A stretch of DNA of 64,000 bases, taken from Pseudomonas poae (lineage in GTDB: Bacteria > Pseudomonadota > Gammaproteobacteria > Pseudomonadales > Pseudomonadaceae). Below are positions 46,649 to 55,863 of the stretch, piece after piece. Under the pieces are notes generated by a model, which was not told the origin of the DNA, searched no databases, and saw only the letters and a program-made list of their open reading frames with translations. Every line of letters begins with the position of its first letter. Within the stretch, counting starts at the first letter, position 1. The position numbers and the translations under genes were made by a program. The stretch lies in the NCBI GenBank assembly GCA_004000515.1, contig CP034537.1:1054001-1118000 (forward strand), written 5' to 3'.

Positions 46649-47614
46649 TTACCGACCTGCGGGCCACACCAGTGCCGGGATTAGACGGATGTAGAGTAGC
46701 TCGCCAATCAGTTCTACAAGGGTCTGCAGGATCACCGCCGTGGCAGCCAAGCCGCGCACCTCTTCCGGCAACGCCAACGCCAAGGGCAGCACCACCAGCG
46801 AATTGCGGGTCGACGCGCTGAACGTCACTGCCCGCGCGGTCGCCGCTGGCAACGCAAACACGCGCGAAGCCAACATTCCCATCAACGGTGCCAACACCAG
46901 AAAGCCCACATAAACCGGGATCACCGGCACCAGCAAACTGATATCACGCACCACTGAAGTAATCTGCGAGCCGATCACCACGAGAAGCACCAGCGCCATG
47001 GCCGGTACCGGCAACCAGGCCCAGGCGTTGTTCCATGCGCCAACAATCGCCGATTTTTTCGCCAGCGATGTGGTCAGCACCGCCAGAACCATCGGCACCA
47101 CAATCAACAACAGGAGCGCTTCTACAAACGGCCCCGCCACCACCACAACGTCCGATTGCGCCCCCAGCATCAACCCCAGGTACACCGGCAAAAGCGCCAA
47201 CTGCAACAACAGCAACACCGGCGTCGCTGCCAGCATCAAGCGCGAATCGCCCTTACCGATATGGGTAAACACCACCACGTAATCGATACACGGCGTCAGC
47301 AGCACCAGCAACGCCCCGACTAGCAACGCCGGGCGCTCCACCAGGCCACGGGTCAACGCCCACACCAGCAACGGCACCAGGATGAAGTTGGCCAGTAGCA
47401 ACGCCGACAGGAAACGCTTGTTGCCCAAGCCTTGGCGTAGCTCCAGAAAGGGGATTTGCAGGAACATCGCGTACATCAGCACTGCGATGGCGGGGGTGAC
47501 CAGTACGTTGAGGCCGTGGGCCAATGAGGGTGCGAGCAGGCCGAAGATGATCGCCAACAGGACGACGACGAAGTAGAGGGGGATCTGGTTGTGTTCGAGG
47601 GTGTCGCGAGTCAT
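46649..47614 (-). CDS. ACR3/bile-acid symporter-family membrane transporter
   Basis: 321 residues with ten helices of the BASS fold: ALLVGALLVLLTPCIDYVVVFTHIGKGDSRLML holds the conserved TPC/D region, and FSASTRNSLVVLPLAL the second crossover motif. Homologues are labelled arsenic resistance (ACR3-like) proteins, but no arsR or arsC is nearby, so arsenite export is uncertain. Start ATG 47612-47614. Confidence 0.8.
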   Translation of the reverse strand: MTRDTLEHNQIPLYFVVVLLAIIFGLLAPSLAHGLNVLVTPAIAVLMYAMFLQIPFLELRQGLGNKRFLSALLLANFILVPLLVWALTRGLVERPALLVGALLVLLTPCIDYVVVFTHIGKGDSRLMLAATPVLLLLQLALLPVYLGLMLGAQSDVVVVAGPFVEALLLLIVVPMVLAVLTTSLAKKSAIVGAWNNAWAWLPVPAMALVLLVVIGSQITSVVRDISLLVPVIPVYVGFLVLAPLMGMLASRVFALPAATARAVTFSASTRNSLVVLPLALALPEEVRGLAATAVILQTLVELIGELLYIRLIPALVWPAGR

Positions 47615-47698
47615 TGGATCGCTCAGACGGGTCGCAAAAGCGCAAGGCTATGCGTCTACAGGGTCAAGGTCGAACGATTATGGAGTAGATCGCCTGTC

Positions 47699-47890
47699 AG
47701 GGGTATTCCTGGCGGGCGTGTAAAACAGTCAGTATTTCGACCCAATCCGTTATTCGATACACCACCAGGTAGTTAGGGTGCACAACAATCCCGAGTACCC
47801 GGAATACGCCCCATACGATACAAATACGGATGATCAGGAAGAGTCGTTGTCGCAGCCTCGATGGCTTCGTTCAACTCGCATCGGTCGTTT
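47699..47890 (-). pseudogene. ParE/RelE-type toxin remnant
   Basis: Directly after the antitoxin stop the minus strand encodes LNEAIEAATTTLPDHPYLYRMGRIPGTR, then in a second frame IVVHPNYLVVYRITDWVEILTVLHARQEYP with a stop at 47699. This is the C-terminal two thirds of a ParE-like toxin. The usual first ~25-30 residues are absent, although an MRVE-type start lies inside the antitoxin tail with a repeated GTTGAA, suggesting an internal deletion. The second break is one missing base in CGGGATT. The toxin is thus probably inactive, unless both defects are sequencing faults. Confidence 0.6.
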
Positions 47891-48062
47891 TTCGCCTTGA
47901 CTCAATCAGAGCACGCATCTCGGCCATAACCTGCTCATGCGGGATATTCGGACGCGGATCATCAATAGACGCCTGCACCTTGGCACGAACCCAGCGATCA
48001 TAGCTGGCGGCCTGCTCTTCTATTTCAAACGCTGAAACGATGGGCGAGAGTGGGATACTCAT
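47871..48062 (-). CDS. type II antitoxin-like protein
   Basis: 63 residues: MSIPLSPIVSAFEIEEQAASYDRWVRAKVQASIDDPRPNIPHEQVMAEMRALIESRRK, the pattern of the short antitoxins that accompany ParE/RelE toxins. ATG 48060-48062 has a GGAGG site. Just downstream is a damaged toxin gene, so it is now an orphan antitoxin as read. Confidence 0.8.
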   Translation of the reverse strand: MSIPLSPIVSAFEIEEQAASYDRWVRAKVQASIDDPRPNIPHEQVMAEMRALIESRRKTTDAS

Positions 48063-48175
48063 AGAGACCTCCGTAATGGGCGCCGCAGAGTAGTGAACCC
48101 ACCGAAGCGCACACAAGTGCTGGCAAACTGGGCAACTGTTACTAAAAAATAAAAACGAATACAGGCCGAGAAACA

Positions 48176-49123
48176 ATGAACTTGAACGACGCGCCCACCA
48201 GAATGCCTGCCTCCACACCCACGCTCATTCAAAGCGAACCCTTCGAGGAGCCTGCCAGCGACGGCCACCCCATCGGCGGCTTCACCTGGCGCCACGTGCG
48301 CACCGACGTTGAACGCCCGGTGGTGATCATCAACGCCGCTACCTCCCTACGCTGCCGCTATTACTCGCGCTTCTCCGATTACCTGTTCGCCAACGGCCTT
48401 GATGTGATCACCTACGATTACCGCGGCATCGGCGAATCCCGTCACGGCTCGCTACGGGGCTTCAAAGCCTCATGGTCGGATTGGGGCGTGCTGGATTTCG
48501 AGGCGATCGTGCAGCGGGCACAGCGGGAGTTTCCAGGGCAACCCATTGATGTGGTCGGCCATAGCTTCGGTGGCTGCGCGGCCGGGCTGGGTGCATCGGG
48601 CGCGGTGATTCGGCGGATCGTGACGGTGGGCGCGCAGTTTGCGTACTGGCGAGACTACGAGGCGAAGAGCCGCTGGCGCATGTTTGCAAAATGGCATGTG
48701 GTAATGCCGCTGGTAACCGCCCTGTGCGGCTACTTTCCCGGCAAGCGCCTGGGCTGGCTGGAAGACACGCCAGCAGGCGTGGTGCGGGACTGGAGCACGC
48801 CAACACCCCGCTATGAAACCCGGCCCAGCGGGCGGAGCTTGGGTGAACTGCCCTTCAGTCGAGTGAAGGCACAGTTGCTGGCTATCAGCATTACCGATGA
48901 TCCCTTTGGGACCGTGGCAGCCACCGAGCGATTACTGAGTTACTTCGACGGTAGCGAACGCACCCATCTGAGGATCGCACCTGAGGACATCGATGAAATA
49001 GAAGTCGGACATTTCGCTTTTTTTCGTAGCGAGTATCAGGACCGGTTGTGGCTGATTGCGCTTAATTGGCTTAAACAAGGCGAATTGGCGCCCAATACAC
49101 CAGGTCGACAGCTAAAGAACTAA
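48176..49123 (+). CDS. alpha/beta hydrolase
   Basis: 315 residues. The nucleophile elbow is GHSFGG with the oxyanion region VIINAATSLRCRYYSRF and the strand ITYDYRGIGESRHGS. The acid and histidine are probably in ITDDPFG and VGHFAFF. It belongs to the family of serine hydrolases annotated only as alpha/beta fold; the substrate is unknown. It is divergent from the antitoxin gene. Confidence 0.85.
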   Translation: MNLNDAPTRMPASTPTLIQSEPFEEPASDGHPIGGFTWRHVRTDVERPVVIINAATSLRCRYYSRFSDYLFANGLDVITYDYRGIGESRHGSLRGFKASWSDWGVLDFEAIVQRAQREFPGQPIDVVGHSFGGCAAGLGASGAVIRRIVTVGAQFAYWRDYEAKSRWRMFAKWHVVMPLVTALCGYFPGKRLGWLEDTPAGVVRDWSTPTPRYETRPSGRSLGELPFSRVKAQLLAISITDDPFGTVAATERLLSYFDGSERTHLRIAPEDIDEIEVGHFAFFRSEYQDRLWLIALNWLKQGELAPNTPGRQLKN

Positions 49124-49234
49124 TTTACTTCGGTGAAAGTTCCATATTTCGTACGAGATAGCACCTACCTACAAAGATGCCTGAGACCGTATCTACTGAG
49201 ATTCTTACGCGCCCAACAGCTTAAGAAGAACCTC

Positions 49235-50346
49235 ATGAGTAAGTCTCCGACACCTTCTTTCAACGACCCGCTGCTATCCCCCTTGCTCACCAACCTGACG
49301 GAACTCATACACGCGGCACGTCAACAGGCGTTACGTACCGTAGATACGATTCAGGTCCTAACCTGCTGGCAGATTGGCCGCCATATTGTCGAGTTTGAGC
49401 AACAGGGCAGTGCCCGCGCAAAATATGCCAAAAGACTTCTGCCCTCCTTGGCCGGCGAGCTCACAAAACGGTATGGACGAGGATTCGACGCGACAAACTT
49501 ACGACATATGCGCGGCTTCTTCCTCGCATTCCCAATATACGACGCAGTGCGTCGCGAATTGAGCTGGACTCACTACCGTACGCTCCTGCGGGTGGAAAAC
49601 GCCCACGCGCGGGATTGGTACATGAATGAATCCGCCATTCAAAACTGGAGCACCAGAGCCTTGGAGCGCCAAATCGGCACACTTTACTATGAGCGATTAC
49701 TCGCCAGCCAAGATCGCACCGCAGTCAAAGAGGAGGCGCAAGCCAAACTCACCGGCCTGAAACAGACCCCGAGAGAATTCGTTCGTGACCCTGTTGTCCT
49801 GGAGTTCTTGGGCTTGCCCGGCGCGGGCACGTTACTGGAAAGCGATATCGAAAGCGCATTGATCAAACAATTACAAAGTTTTCTGCTGGAGCTGGGCAAG
49901 GGATTCGCTTTTGTCGCACGACAACAACGCATCAGTACTGAGAGTAAGGACTACTACCTTGATTTAGTGTTCTACAACTACCTCCTCAAGTGCTTCGTAA
50001 TATTCGATATAAAGCGCGGAGAACTCACTCATCAGGACATTGGGCAGATGGACATGTACGTGCGTATGTACGATGACATGAAATGCGGCCCGGAAGACGG
50101 CCCAACAGTTGGGATTATTCTGTGCGCTCAAAAGATGCTTCAGTGGTGCGCTACTCAATATTGGAAGGCAACGAACAGCTATTTGCCAGCAAATACAAAT
50201 TGGTTCTCCCCAGTGAAGAAGAACTACGCGCCGAACTGGAACTGCTGGCGGAACGCACCATTCGAGAGACCCCACCACAGAACCCCTTGGAATTTCCCCC
50301 AACCTGCGCTTCAATACCCCACCCAGATCCTGAATCAAGGACGTGA
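49235..50346 (+). CDS. YhcG/DUF1016 PD-(D/E)XK nuclease-like protein (one frameshift)
   Basis: About 370 residues after repair. The N-terminal DUF1016 region has LLTNLTELIHAARQQALRTVDTIQVLTCWQIGRHIVEFEQ and LRHMRGFFLAFP. The C-terminal nuclease fold shows DYYLDLVFYNYLLKCFVIFDIKRGELTHQDIGQMDMYVR, with the catalytic D/E-X-K pattern. The frame breaks at 50127-50132 (GCTCAAAAGATG, one A short). The correct end is SIPHPDPESRT at 50344-50346, not the longer read-through into the next gene. ATG 49235 chosen for the AAGAAG site and family start. YhcG proteins often sit in variable islands. Confidence 0.85.
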
Positions 50347-50350
50347 GCCC

Positions 50351-50764
50351 ATGGCCTCGCCGAACAAGCAGCAAAAACGCGCCCAGCGCGCAAAGACCAA
50401 GGCCAAGCAGAACCGCACCCAACGCGCCGTCGCGACTAAGCCGGATGCATTTGCAGGCGATGACAGCCGTATTGATCTTGAGTCAGTGGATTTGACCGAA
50501 TTGTTCGTCGAGATGCGCGCTGCGGGCGAGACCAGCCAGCAGGCGTTGTGCGCGGCGTTCCTGTCGCACCCGTTGCTGGCGTTGGTGCTGGAGCAGGAAG
50601 GCGAAGAAGAAGCCACCGACTTTATCCTGGCGGCACTGATCGAATATCGGCAGTGGGCCACGGACAGCGATGATGAAGCGGCCGCCCTGGCGTGGATTGA
50701 GTCGCCGCAGTTCCAAGCGGATTACGTTGCGGCGTCCCAGGCGCTGGCCAGCTCAGAGGACTGA
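50351..50764 (+). CDS. hypothetical basic/acidic protein
   Basis: 137 residues. The first ~30 are very rich in Lys and Arg (KQQKRAQRAKTKAKQNR), the rest acidic and helical (LESVDLTELFVEMRAAGETSQQALCAAFLSHPLLALVLEQEGEEEATDFILAAL). The basic tail suggests nucleic acid or ribosome contact. I recognise no named family, though similar genes seem common in Pseudomonas. An AAGGA site precedes ATG 50351. It begins 4 bases after the repaired YhcG stop. Confidence 0.75.
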   Translation: MASPNKQQKRAQRAKTKAKQNRTQRAVATKPDAFAGDDSRIDLESVDLTELFVEMRAAGETSQQALCAAFLSHPLLALVLEQEGEEEATDFILAALIEYRQWATDSDDEAAALAWIESPQFQADYVAASQALASSED

Positions 50765-50777
50765 CCCAGAACCCAAT

Positions 50778-50864
50778 GTGGGAGCGGGCTTGCTCGCGAA
50801 TGCGGTGTGTCAGCCGGCTTATTCAGTGACTGACACTCCGTATTCGCGAGCAAGCCCGCTCCCA
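50778..50864. repeat. paired REP (BIME) between convergent genes
   Basis: GTGGGAGCGGGCTTGCTCGC at 50778 and the inverted copy ending at 50864. It lies between the basic protein gene and the permease gene; the trailing T run may aid termination. Confidence 0.9.
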
Positions 50865-50881
50865 TTTTTTACCGCGCTGCG

Positions 50882-52273
50882 TCAGTTAAGTACCGCTGCG
50901 CCTACTTTCTGGGCTTTGCGGCGGCTCGATACCATCAAGCCCGCCACCACCACCAACAAGCTCAGGATACCGGTCGCGATAATCTCGACCCGGTGCGCTT
51001 CCTGGAACAGCATGATGGTCAGCGTACCGACGATAAACACCATCACCGCGTACGTCAGGCCCGGGAACAGCCACATCTTGAACACGATCTTCTCACCCGC
51101 CGCCGTGCGCTTCTGGCGCATGCGCAGTTGCGACACCGCGATTACCAGATACACCAGCAGCGCGATAGCGCCGGAGCTGGCCAACAGGAATTCGAATACC
51201 GCCGCAGGTGCCACGTAGTTGGCGAACACCGCCAGGAACGCCGCGCCAGTCGACAGCAACACTGCCCAGTAAGGCGTACCGCTCTTGTTGGTGCGCTTGG
51301 CCACAGCCGGCGCGTCACCGCGACGACCCAGCGAGAACAACATGCGCGACGCGGTGTACAGCGCCGAGTTCAGGCAGCTGGTTACGGCAACCAATACCAC
51401 CAGGTCGACGATCAGCTTGGCGTTCGGGATGCCCATGCGCTCCAGCACGGTCTGGTAGGAACCTACGGCCGCCAGGGTCGGATCGTTCCACGGCACCAGG
51501 GATACCACGATGAAGATCGACAGCAGGTAGAACAAACCAATCCGCCAGATCACCGAGTTGGTGGCCTTGGTGATTTGCTGGCCTGGGTTTTTCGACTCAG
51601 CGGCAGCGATGGTGACGATCTCGGTGCCCATGAAAGAGAACATGGTGGTCAGGATCGCTGCCAAGACCGCGCCCATGCCGTTGGGCATGAAGCCTTGGGT
51701 GTCGAACAGGTGAGAAACGCCGCTGACTTGGCTGGTAGGCAGGAAGCCGAAAATCGCCGTCAGCCCGAGGATCACAAAACCTACGATCGCCACTACCTTG
51801 ATCAGTGCAAACCAGAACTCGAACTCGCCGTAGTTCTTCACGCTGAACAGGTTGGTTGCCGTCAGCAACAGAGTAATGACCAAGGTAAACGCCCAGATGG
51901 CCACATCAGGGAACCAGGCATGCAGGATGGTTGCGGCTGCGTTGGCTTCCAATGGAATCACCAGCACCCAAAACCACCAGTACAACCAACCAATGGTGAA
52001 ACCTGCCCAGTGACCAATCGCACGGTCGGCGTAGGTGGAAAACGAACCGGTGTCCGGCGACGCCACGGCCATCTCGGCCAGCATGCGCATCACCAGTACC
52101 ACCAGCGTGCCCGCAGCGGCATACGCCAGCAGTACGGCCGGCCCGGCGGCAGCAATCGCGTGGCCGGAGCCAACAAACAAACCGGCACCAATAACGCCGG
52201 CAATCGACAGCATGGTGACGTGACGCGGTTTGAGCCCCTGTTCGAGGTCATTGGAGCTTTGCGTACTACTCAT
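50882..52273 (-). CDS. GABA/amino acid permease (APC family)
   Basis: 463 residues with 12 membrane helices. MLSIAGVIGAGLFVGSG, the conserved GTEIVTIAAAESKNPGQ and RMLFSLGRRGDAP fit the AAT subfamily, most like GABA permease (GabP). The ATG at 52271-52273 follows an AAGGTG site; the frame extends another 55 codons upstream with no membrane or family pattern. No catabolic genes sit next to it. Confidence 0.88.
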   Translation of the reverse strand: MSSTQSSNDLEQGLKPRHVTMLSIAGVIGAGLFVGSGHAIAAAGPAVLLAYAAAGTLVVLVMRMLAEMAVASPDTGSFSTYADRAIGHWAGFTIGWLYWWFWVLVIPLEANAAATILHAWFPDVAIWAFTLVITLLLTATNLFSVKNYGEFEFWFALIKVVAIVGFVILGLTAIFGFLPTSQVSGVSHLFDTQGFMPNGMGAVLAAILTTMFSFMGTEIVTIAAAESKNPGQQITKATNSVIWRIGLFYLLSIFIVVSLVPWNDPTLAAVGSYQTVLERMGIPNAKLIVDLVVLVAVTSCLNSALYTASRMLFSLGRRGDAPAVAKRTNKSGTPYWAVLLSTGAAFLAVFANYVAPAAVFEFLLASSGAIALLVYLVIAVSQLRMRQKRTAAGEKIVFKMWLFPGLTYAVMVFIVGTLTIMLFQEAHRVEIIATGILSLLVVVAGLMVSSRRKAQKVGAAVLN

Positions 52274-52826
52274 TGACACACCTTTACGAGGAATTGCGAA
52301 AACGGTCGGCCCAGCCCGGGATCTTTCTCGTGAAAAGAAACCAACAGAGCGTTCTTTATTTTTTACGCAAGATTTGCGCCAAAATGTTACAGACTCCCGA
52401 TTGACGCGGGCTGCAGCGCGATTCAATAGTTCATGCAAGTCATTGAGATTACTGGCATTCCGCTATAGCGTTACCGAGCGACTCACTTTCAGGACGAATA
52501 AACGCACCAAAAACACACACAAAAGTGCGTGACGCCCCATATAAGGGCTGATATGCACCGTTTGCCCGATTGACCCTTCCAACACCCGGCCAAAGCTGGC
52601 ACCATCGCGCCCTTTTTTACGCGAAGCCTGCGGTTTTCCGGGTTGAAACGGTTGTTCGGTTGTTGATGGCGCGACACGCTGCTGTGCCGATGCGACACCC
52701 TGCCGCACACCGCCCGTTTACCGCCCGCCGCGCTGTTGGCTGTCATATAAACGCTGTGCTAGCTTGGCGCCTCGCCAGGAAGGCGGCCCAACAGCAGGAT
52801 CGCAACGAACACAATGAGGACCCCAC
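52274..52826. other. 553-base gap between permease and ABC ATPase genes
   Basis: No convincing gene. The half near 52480-52600 is AT-richer than its surroundings. The half before the ATPase gene is GC-rich and includes CATATAAAC near 52744, a possible -10 region. Both flanking genes read outward, so promoters for each must lie here. Confidence 0.5.
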
Positions 52827-53600
52827 ATGGCCGAGGCCACGCCCGCGCTTGAAATTCGCAACTTGCATAAACGCTATGGTGAGCTGGAGGTACTCAAAGG
52901 TATCTCGCTGACCGCTCGCGACGGCGATGTGATCTCGATCCTGGGTTCCTCCGGTTCCGGCAAGTCCACCTTCCTGCGCTGCATCAACCTGCTGGAAAAC
53001 CCGCACCAGGGCCAGATCCTGGTGGCCGGCGAAGAACTCAAGCTCAAGGCCGCCAAGAACGGCGAGCTGATGGCCGCCGACGGCAAGCAGATCAATCGCC
53101 TGCGCAGCGAAATCGGTTTTGTGTTTCAAAACTTTAACCTGTGGCCGCACATGAGCATCCTCGACAACATCATCGAGGCCCCTCGTCGTGTGCTCGGCCA
53201 AAGCAAAGCCGAAGCCATAGAAGTGGCCGAAGCCCTGCTGGCCAAGGTCGGCATCAGTGACAAGCGCCACGCCTACCCCGCGCAATTGTCCGGCGGCCAG
53301 CAGCAACGTGCTGCCATCGCGCGCACCCTGGCGATGCAGCCCAAGGTCATCCTGTTCGATGAGCCCACTTCGGCCCTTGACCCGGAAATGGTTCAGGAAG
53401 TACTTAATGTGATCCGCGCGCTGGCCGAAGAAGGCCGCACCATGCTGCTGGTCACTCATGAAATGGGCTTCGCCCGCCAAGTGTCCAGTGAAGTGGTGTT
53501 CCTGCACCAGGGCCTGGTCGAAGAGCAAGGATCGCCACAGCAGGTGTTTGAAAACCCGCTTTCGGCGCGCTGCAAACAATTCATGTCCAGCAACCGCTAA
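52827..53600 (+). CDS. hisP: basic amino acid ABC transporter ATP-binding protein
   Basis: 257-residue HisP/ArtP-type ATPase. Walker [11 protein letters not shown] loop [12 protein letters not shown], signature [16 protein letters not shown], Walker [15 protein letters not shown] and the H-loop VTHEMGFAR. Start ATG 52827. It heads an operon with the binding protein and permease gene; substrates of this family are histidine, arginine, lysine or ornithine. Confidence 0.92.
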   Translation: MAEATPALEIRNLHKRYGELEVLKGISLTARDGDVISILGSSGSGKSTFLRCINLLENPHQGQILVAGEELKLKAAKNGELMAADGKQINRLRSEIGFVFQNFNLWPHMSILDNIIEAPRRVLGQSKAEAIEVAEALLAKVGISDKRHAYPAQLSGGQQQRAAIARTLAMQPKVILFDEPTSALDPEMVQEVLNVIRALAEEGRTMLLVTHEMGFARQVSSEVVFLHQGLVEEQGSPQQVFENPLSARCKQFMSSNR

Positions 53601-53613
53601 CGGAGCAACATGC

Positions 53614-54366
53614 ATGCAGAACTATAAAAAATTCCTTCTGGCTGCGGCCGTCTCGATGGCGTTCAGCGCCACGGCCATGGCAGAAACCTTGAAAATGGGG
53701 ATCGAAGCGGCCTACCCGCCGTTCAACAATAAAGACGCCAGCGGCAACGTCGTCGGCTTCGACAAAGACATCGGCGACGCCCTGTGCGCCAAGATGAAAG
53801 TCGAGAAGTGCGAAGTGTATGTGTCCGACTGGGATGGCATCATCCCGGCCCTGAACGCCAAGAAGTTCGACTTCCTGGTGTCCTCGCTTTCCATCACCGA
53901 TGAGCGCAAGCAGGCTGTCGATTTCACCGACCCGTACTACTCCAACAAGCTGCAGTTCATCGCGCCTAAAGCCACCAAGGACTTCAAGACCGACGCTGCC
54001 TACCTCAAAGGCAAAGTTATCGGTGCCCAGCGCGCAACGCTGGCCGGCACTTACCTGGAAGACAAGCTGCCTGAAACCGAAGCCAAGCTGTATGACACCC
54101 AGGAAAACGCCTACCTCGACCTGACCTCCGGCCGCCTCGATGGCATGCTGGCCGACAAGTACGTGCAGTACGAATGGCTCAAGAGCAAAGACGGTTCGGC
54201 CTACGAGTTCAAAGGCGACCCGGTTGTAGAAAGCGACAAGATCGGTATCGCCGTACGCAAGGGCGACCCACTGCGCGAGCGCCTGAACAAAGCCCTGGCA
54301 GAGATCAAGGCAGACGGCACCTACAAGAAGATCAACGACAAGTACTTCCCTTTCAGCATCGAATGA
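53614..54366 (+). CDS. basic amino acid ABC transporter binding protein
   Basis: 250-residue periplasmic protein. Signal peptide MQNYKKFLLAAAVSMAFSATAMA, then TLKMGIEAAYPPFNNKDASGNVVGFDKDIGDALCAKM and the ligand-contacting SLSITDERKQAVDFTDPYY. This matches the HisJ/ArgT family. ATG 53614 was chosen over 53610, which runs into a stop. Confidence 0.92.
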   Translation: MQNYKKFLLAAAVSMAFSATAMAETLKMGIEAAYPPFNNKDASGNVVGFDKDIGDALCAKMKVEKCEVYVSDWDGIIPALNAKKFDFLVSSLSITDERKQAVDFTDPYYSNKLQFIAPKATKDFKTDAAYLKGKVIGAQRATLAGTYLEDKLPETEAKLYDTQENAYLDLTSGRLDGMLADKYVQYEWLKSKDGSAYEFKGDPVVESDKIGIAVRKGDPLRERLNKALAEIKADGTYKKINDKYFPFSIE

Positions 54367-54438
54367 TCTGAACGGTATGCCCGGCGCGCTCACTTGAGCG
54401 CGTCGGCTTTACAATGCCTGCCGCGATATGAAAACACC

Positions 54439-55863
54439 ATGAATTTCGATCTCTACGGATTCGGCCCGGCGCTTGCCGCTGGCGCGCTGATGACCGTCAA
54501 ACTGGCGCTCACGGCCCTGTGCCTGGGGCTGGTGCTCGGCCTTGCCGGCGCCTTAGCCAAGACGTCCCCGTACAAGCCGTTGCAATGGCTTGGCGGTGCT
54601 TATTCGACCATCGTTCGCGGCATTCCCGAATTGCTGTGGGTGCTGCTGATTTATTTCGGCACGGTCAACCTGATGCGGGCCCTCGGTGAGTTCTTCGGCA
54701 ACCCCGACCTTTCCCTTAGCGCCTTTGCCGCCGGGGTGATCGCCCTGGGCCTGTGCTTTGGCGCCTACGCCACGGAAGTATTCCGTGGCGCGATCCTCGC
54801 CATTCCCAAGGGCCACCGCGAAGCCGGTGTGGCGCTGGGGCTGTCGAAGTTTCGGATTTTCACCCGCTTGATCATGCCGCAAATGTGGCGCATCGCCCTG
54901 CCGGGCCTGGGCAACCTGTTCATGATCTTGATGAAGGACACCGCGCTGGTTTCGGTGATCGGCCTGGAAGAAATCATGCGCCACGCGCAGATCGGCGTAA
55001 CGGTCACCAAGCAACCGTTCACCTTCTTCATGGTCGCGGCCTTCATGTACCTGGGCCTTACCGTATTGGCCATGACCGGTATGCACTTCCTGGAAAAACG
55101 CGCCGCCCGCGGCTTTGCAAGGAAGCACCCAATGAGCGGCGACTACAGCTGGCTGGCGCATTTCGACCTGGGCCTGAACTGGGCCGTGATCATCAAATGG
55201 CTGCCCAAACTGGCCCAGGGCGCGACCCTGACCCTGGAACTGGTAGCCATCGCCGTGATCGCCGGCCTGCTGCTGGCGATTCCGCTGGGCATCGCCCGCT
55301 CCTCGCGCCGCTGGTATGTCAGCGCGCTGCCTTACGCCTACATCTTCTTTTTCCGCGGCACGCCACTGCTGGTGCAGTTGTTCCTGGTCTATTACGGCCT
55401 GGCGCAATTTGACGCCGTGCGCGAGAGCTTCATGTGGCCGTATCTGCGCGATCCGTTCTGGTGTGCCACCGCCACCATGACCCTGCACACCGCCGCCTAC
55501 ATCGCCGAGATCCTGCGCGGCGCCATCCAGGCCATTCCGCCGGGTGAGATCGAAGCCGCACGCGCCCTGGGCATGTCCAAGCCCAAGACGCTGTTCTACA
55601 TCATCCTGCCCCGCGCCTCACGCATCGGCCTGCCGGCGTACAGCAACGAAGTGATCCTGATGCTCAAGGCCAGCGCCCTGGCCAGTACCGTAACGCTGCT
55701 GGAATTGACCGGCATGGCGCGCACGATCATTGCCCGCACCTACTTGCCGGTGGAGATCTTCTTCGCCGCCGGGCTGTTCTACCTGCTGATGGCCTACATC
55801 CTGGTACGCGGCTTCAAATTGCTGGAACGCTGGCTGCGTGTCGATGCATGCCAGGGACGTTAG
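54439..55863 (+). CDS. ABC transporter permeases HisQ and HisM read as one frame
   Basis: As read, one 474-residue polypeptide contains two complete BPD-type permease domains. The first (about 1-228, ATEVFRGAILAIPKGHREAGVALGL) is HisQ-like; the second (from MSGDYSWLAHFDLGLNW at 55132, EILRGAIQAIPPGEIEAARALGM) is HisM-like. Each has five or so helices and its own EAA loop. The family normally has two separate genes. The second ATG has a strong AAGGA ribosome site at 55119-55123 and its sequence CAATGAGC contains an ATGA, so an original 4-base gene overlap, altered by one base, is likely. Otherwise it is a genuine fusion. Confidence 0.85.
   Translation: MNFDLYGFGPALAAGALMTVKLALTALCLGLVLGLAGALAKTSPYKPLQWLGGAYSTIVRGIPELLWVLLIYFGTVNLMRALGEFFGNPDLSLSAFAAGVIALGLCFGAYATEVFRGAILAIPKGHREAGVALGLSKFRIFTRLIMPQMWRIALPGLGNLFMILMKDTALVSVIGLEEIMRHAQIGVTVTKQPFTFFMVAAFMYLGLTVLAMTGMHFLEKRAARGFARKHPMSGDYSWLAHFDLGLNWAVIIKWLPKLAQGATLTLELVAIAVIAGLLLAIPLGIARSSRRWYVSALPYAYIFFFRGTPLLVQLFLVYYGLAQFDAVRESFMWPYLRDPFWCATATMTLHTAAYIAEILRGAIQAIPPGEIEAARALGMSKPKTLFYIILPRASRIGLPAYSNEVILMLKASALASTVTLLELTGMARTIIARTYLPVEIFFAAGLFYLLMAYILVRGFKLLERWLRVDACQGR
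55119..55134 (+). promoter_or_regulatory. internal ribosome site and start of HisM
   Basis: AAGGA (55119-55123) eight bases before ATG 55132. Its strength suggests that the HisM half is translated on its own. Confidence 0.6.

Noticed and set aside
50346-50764. Single long frame joining YhcG to the basic protein (49133-50764)
   Set aside because: The join is an effect of the missing A near 50130; the true YhcG end and a separate start at 50351 are both clear.
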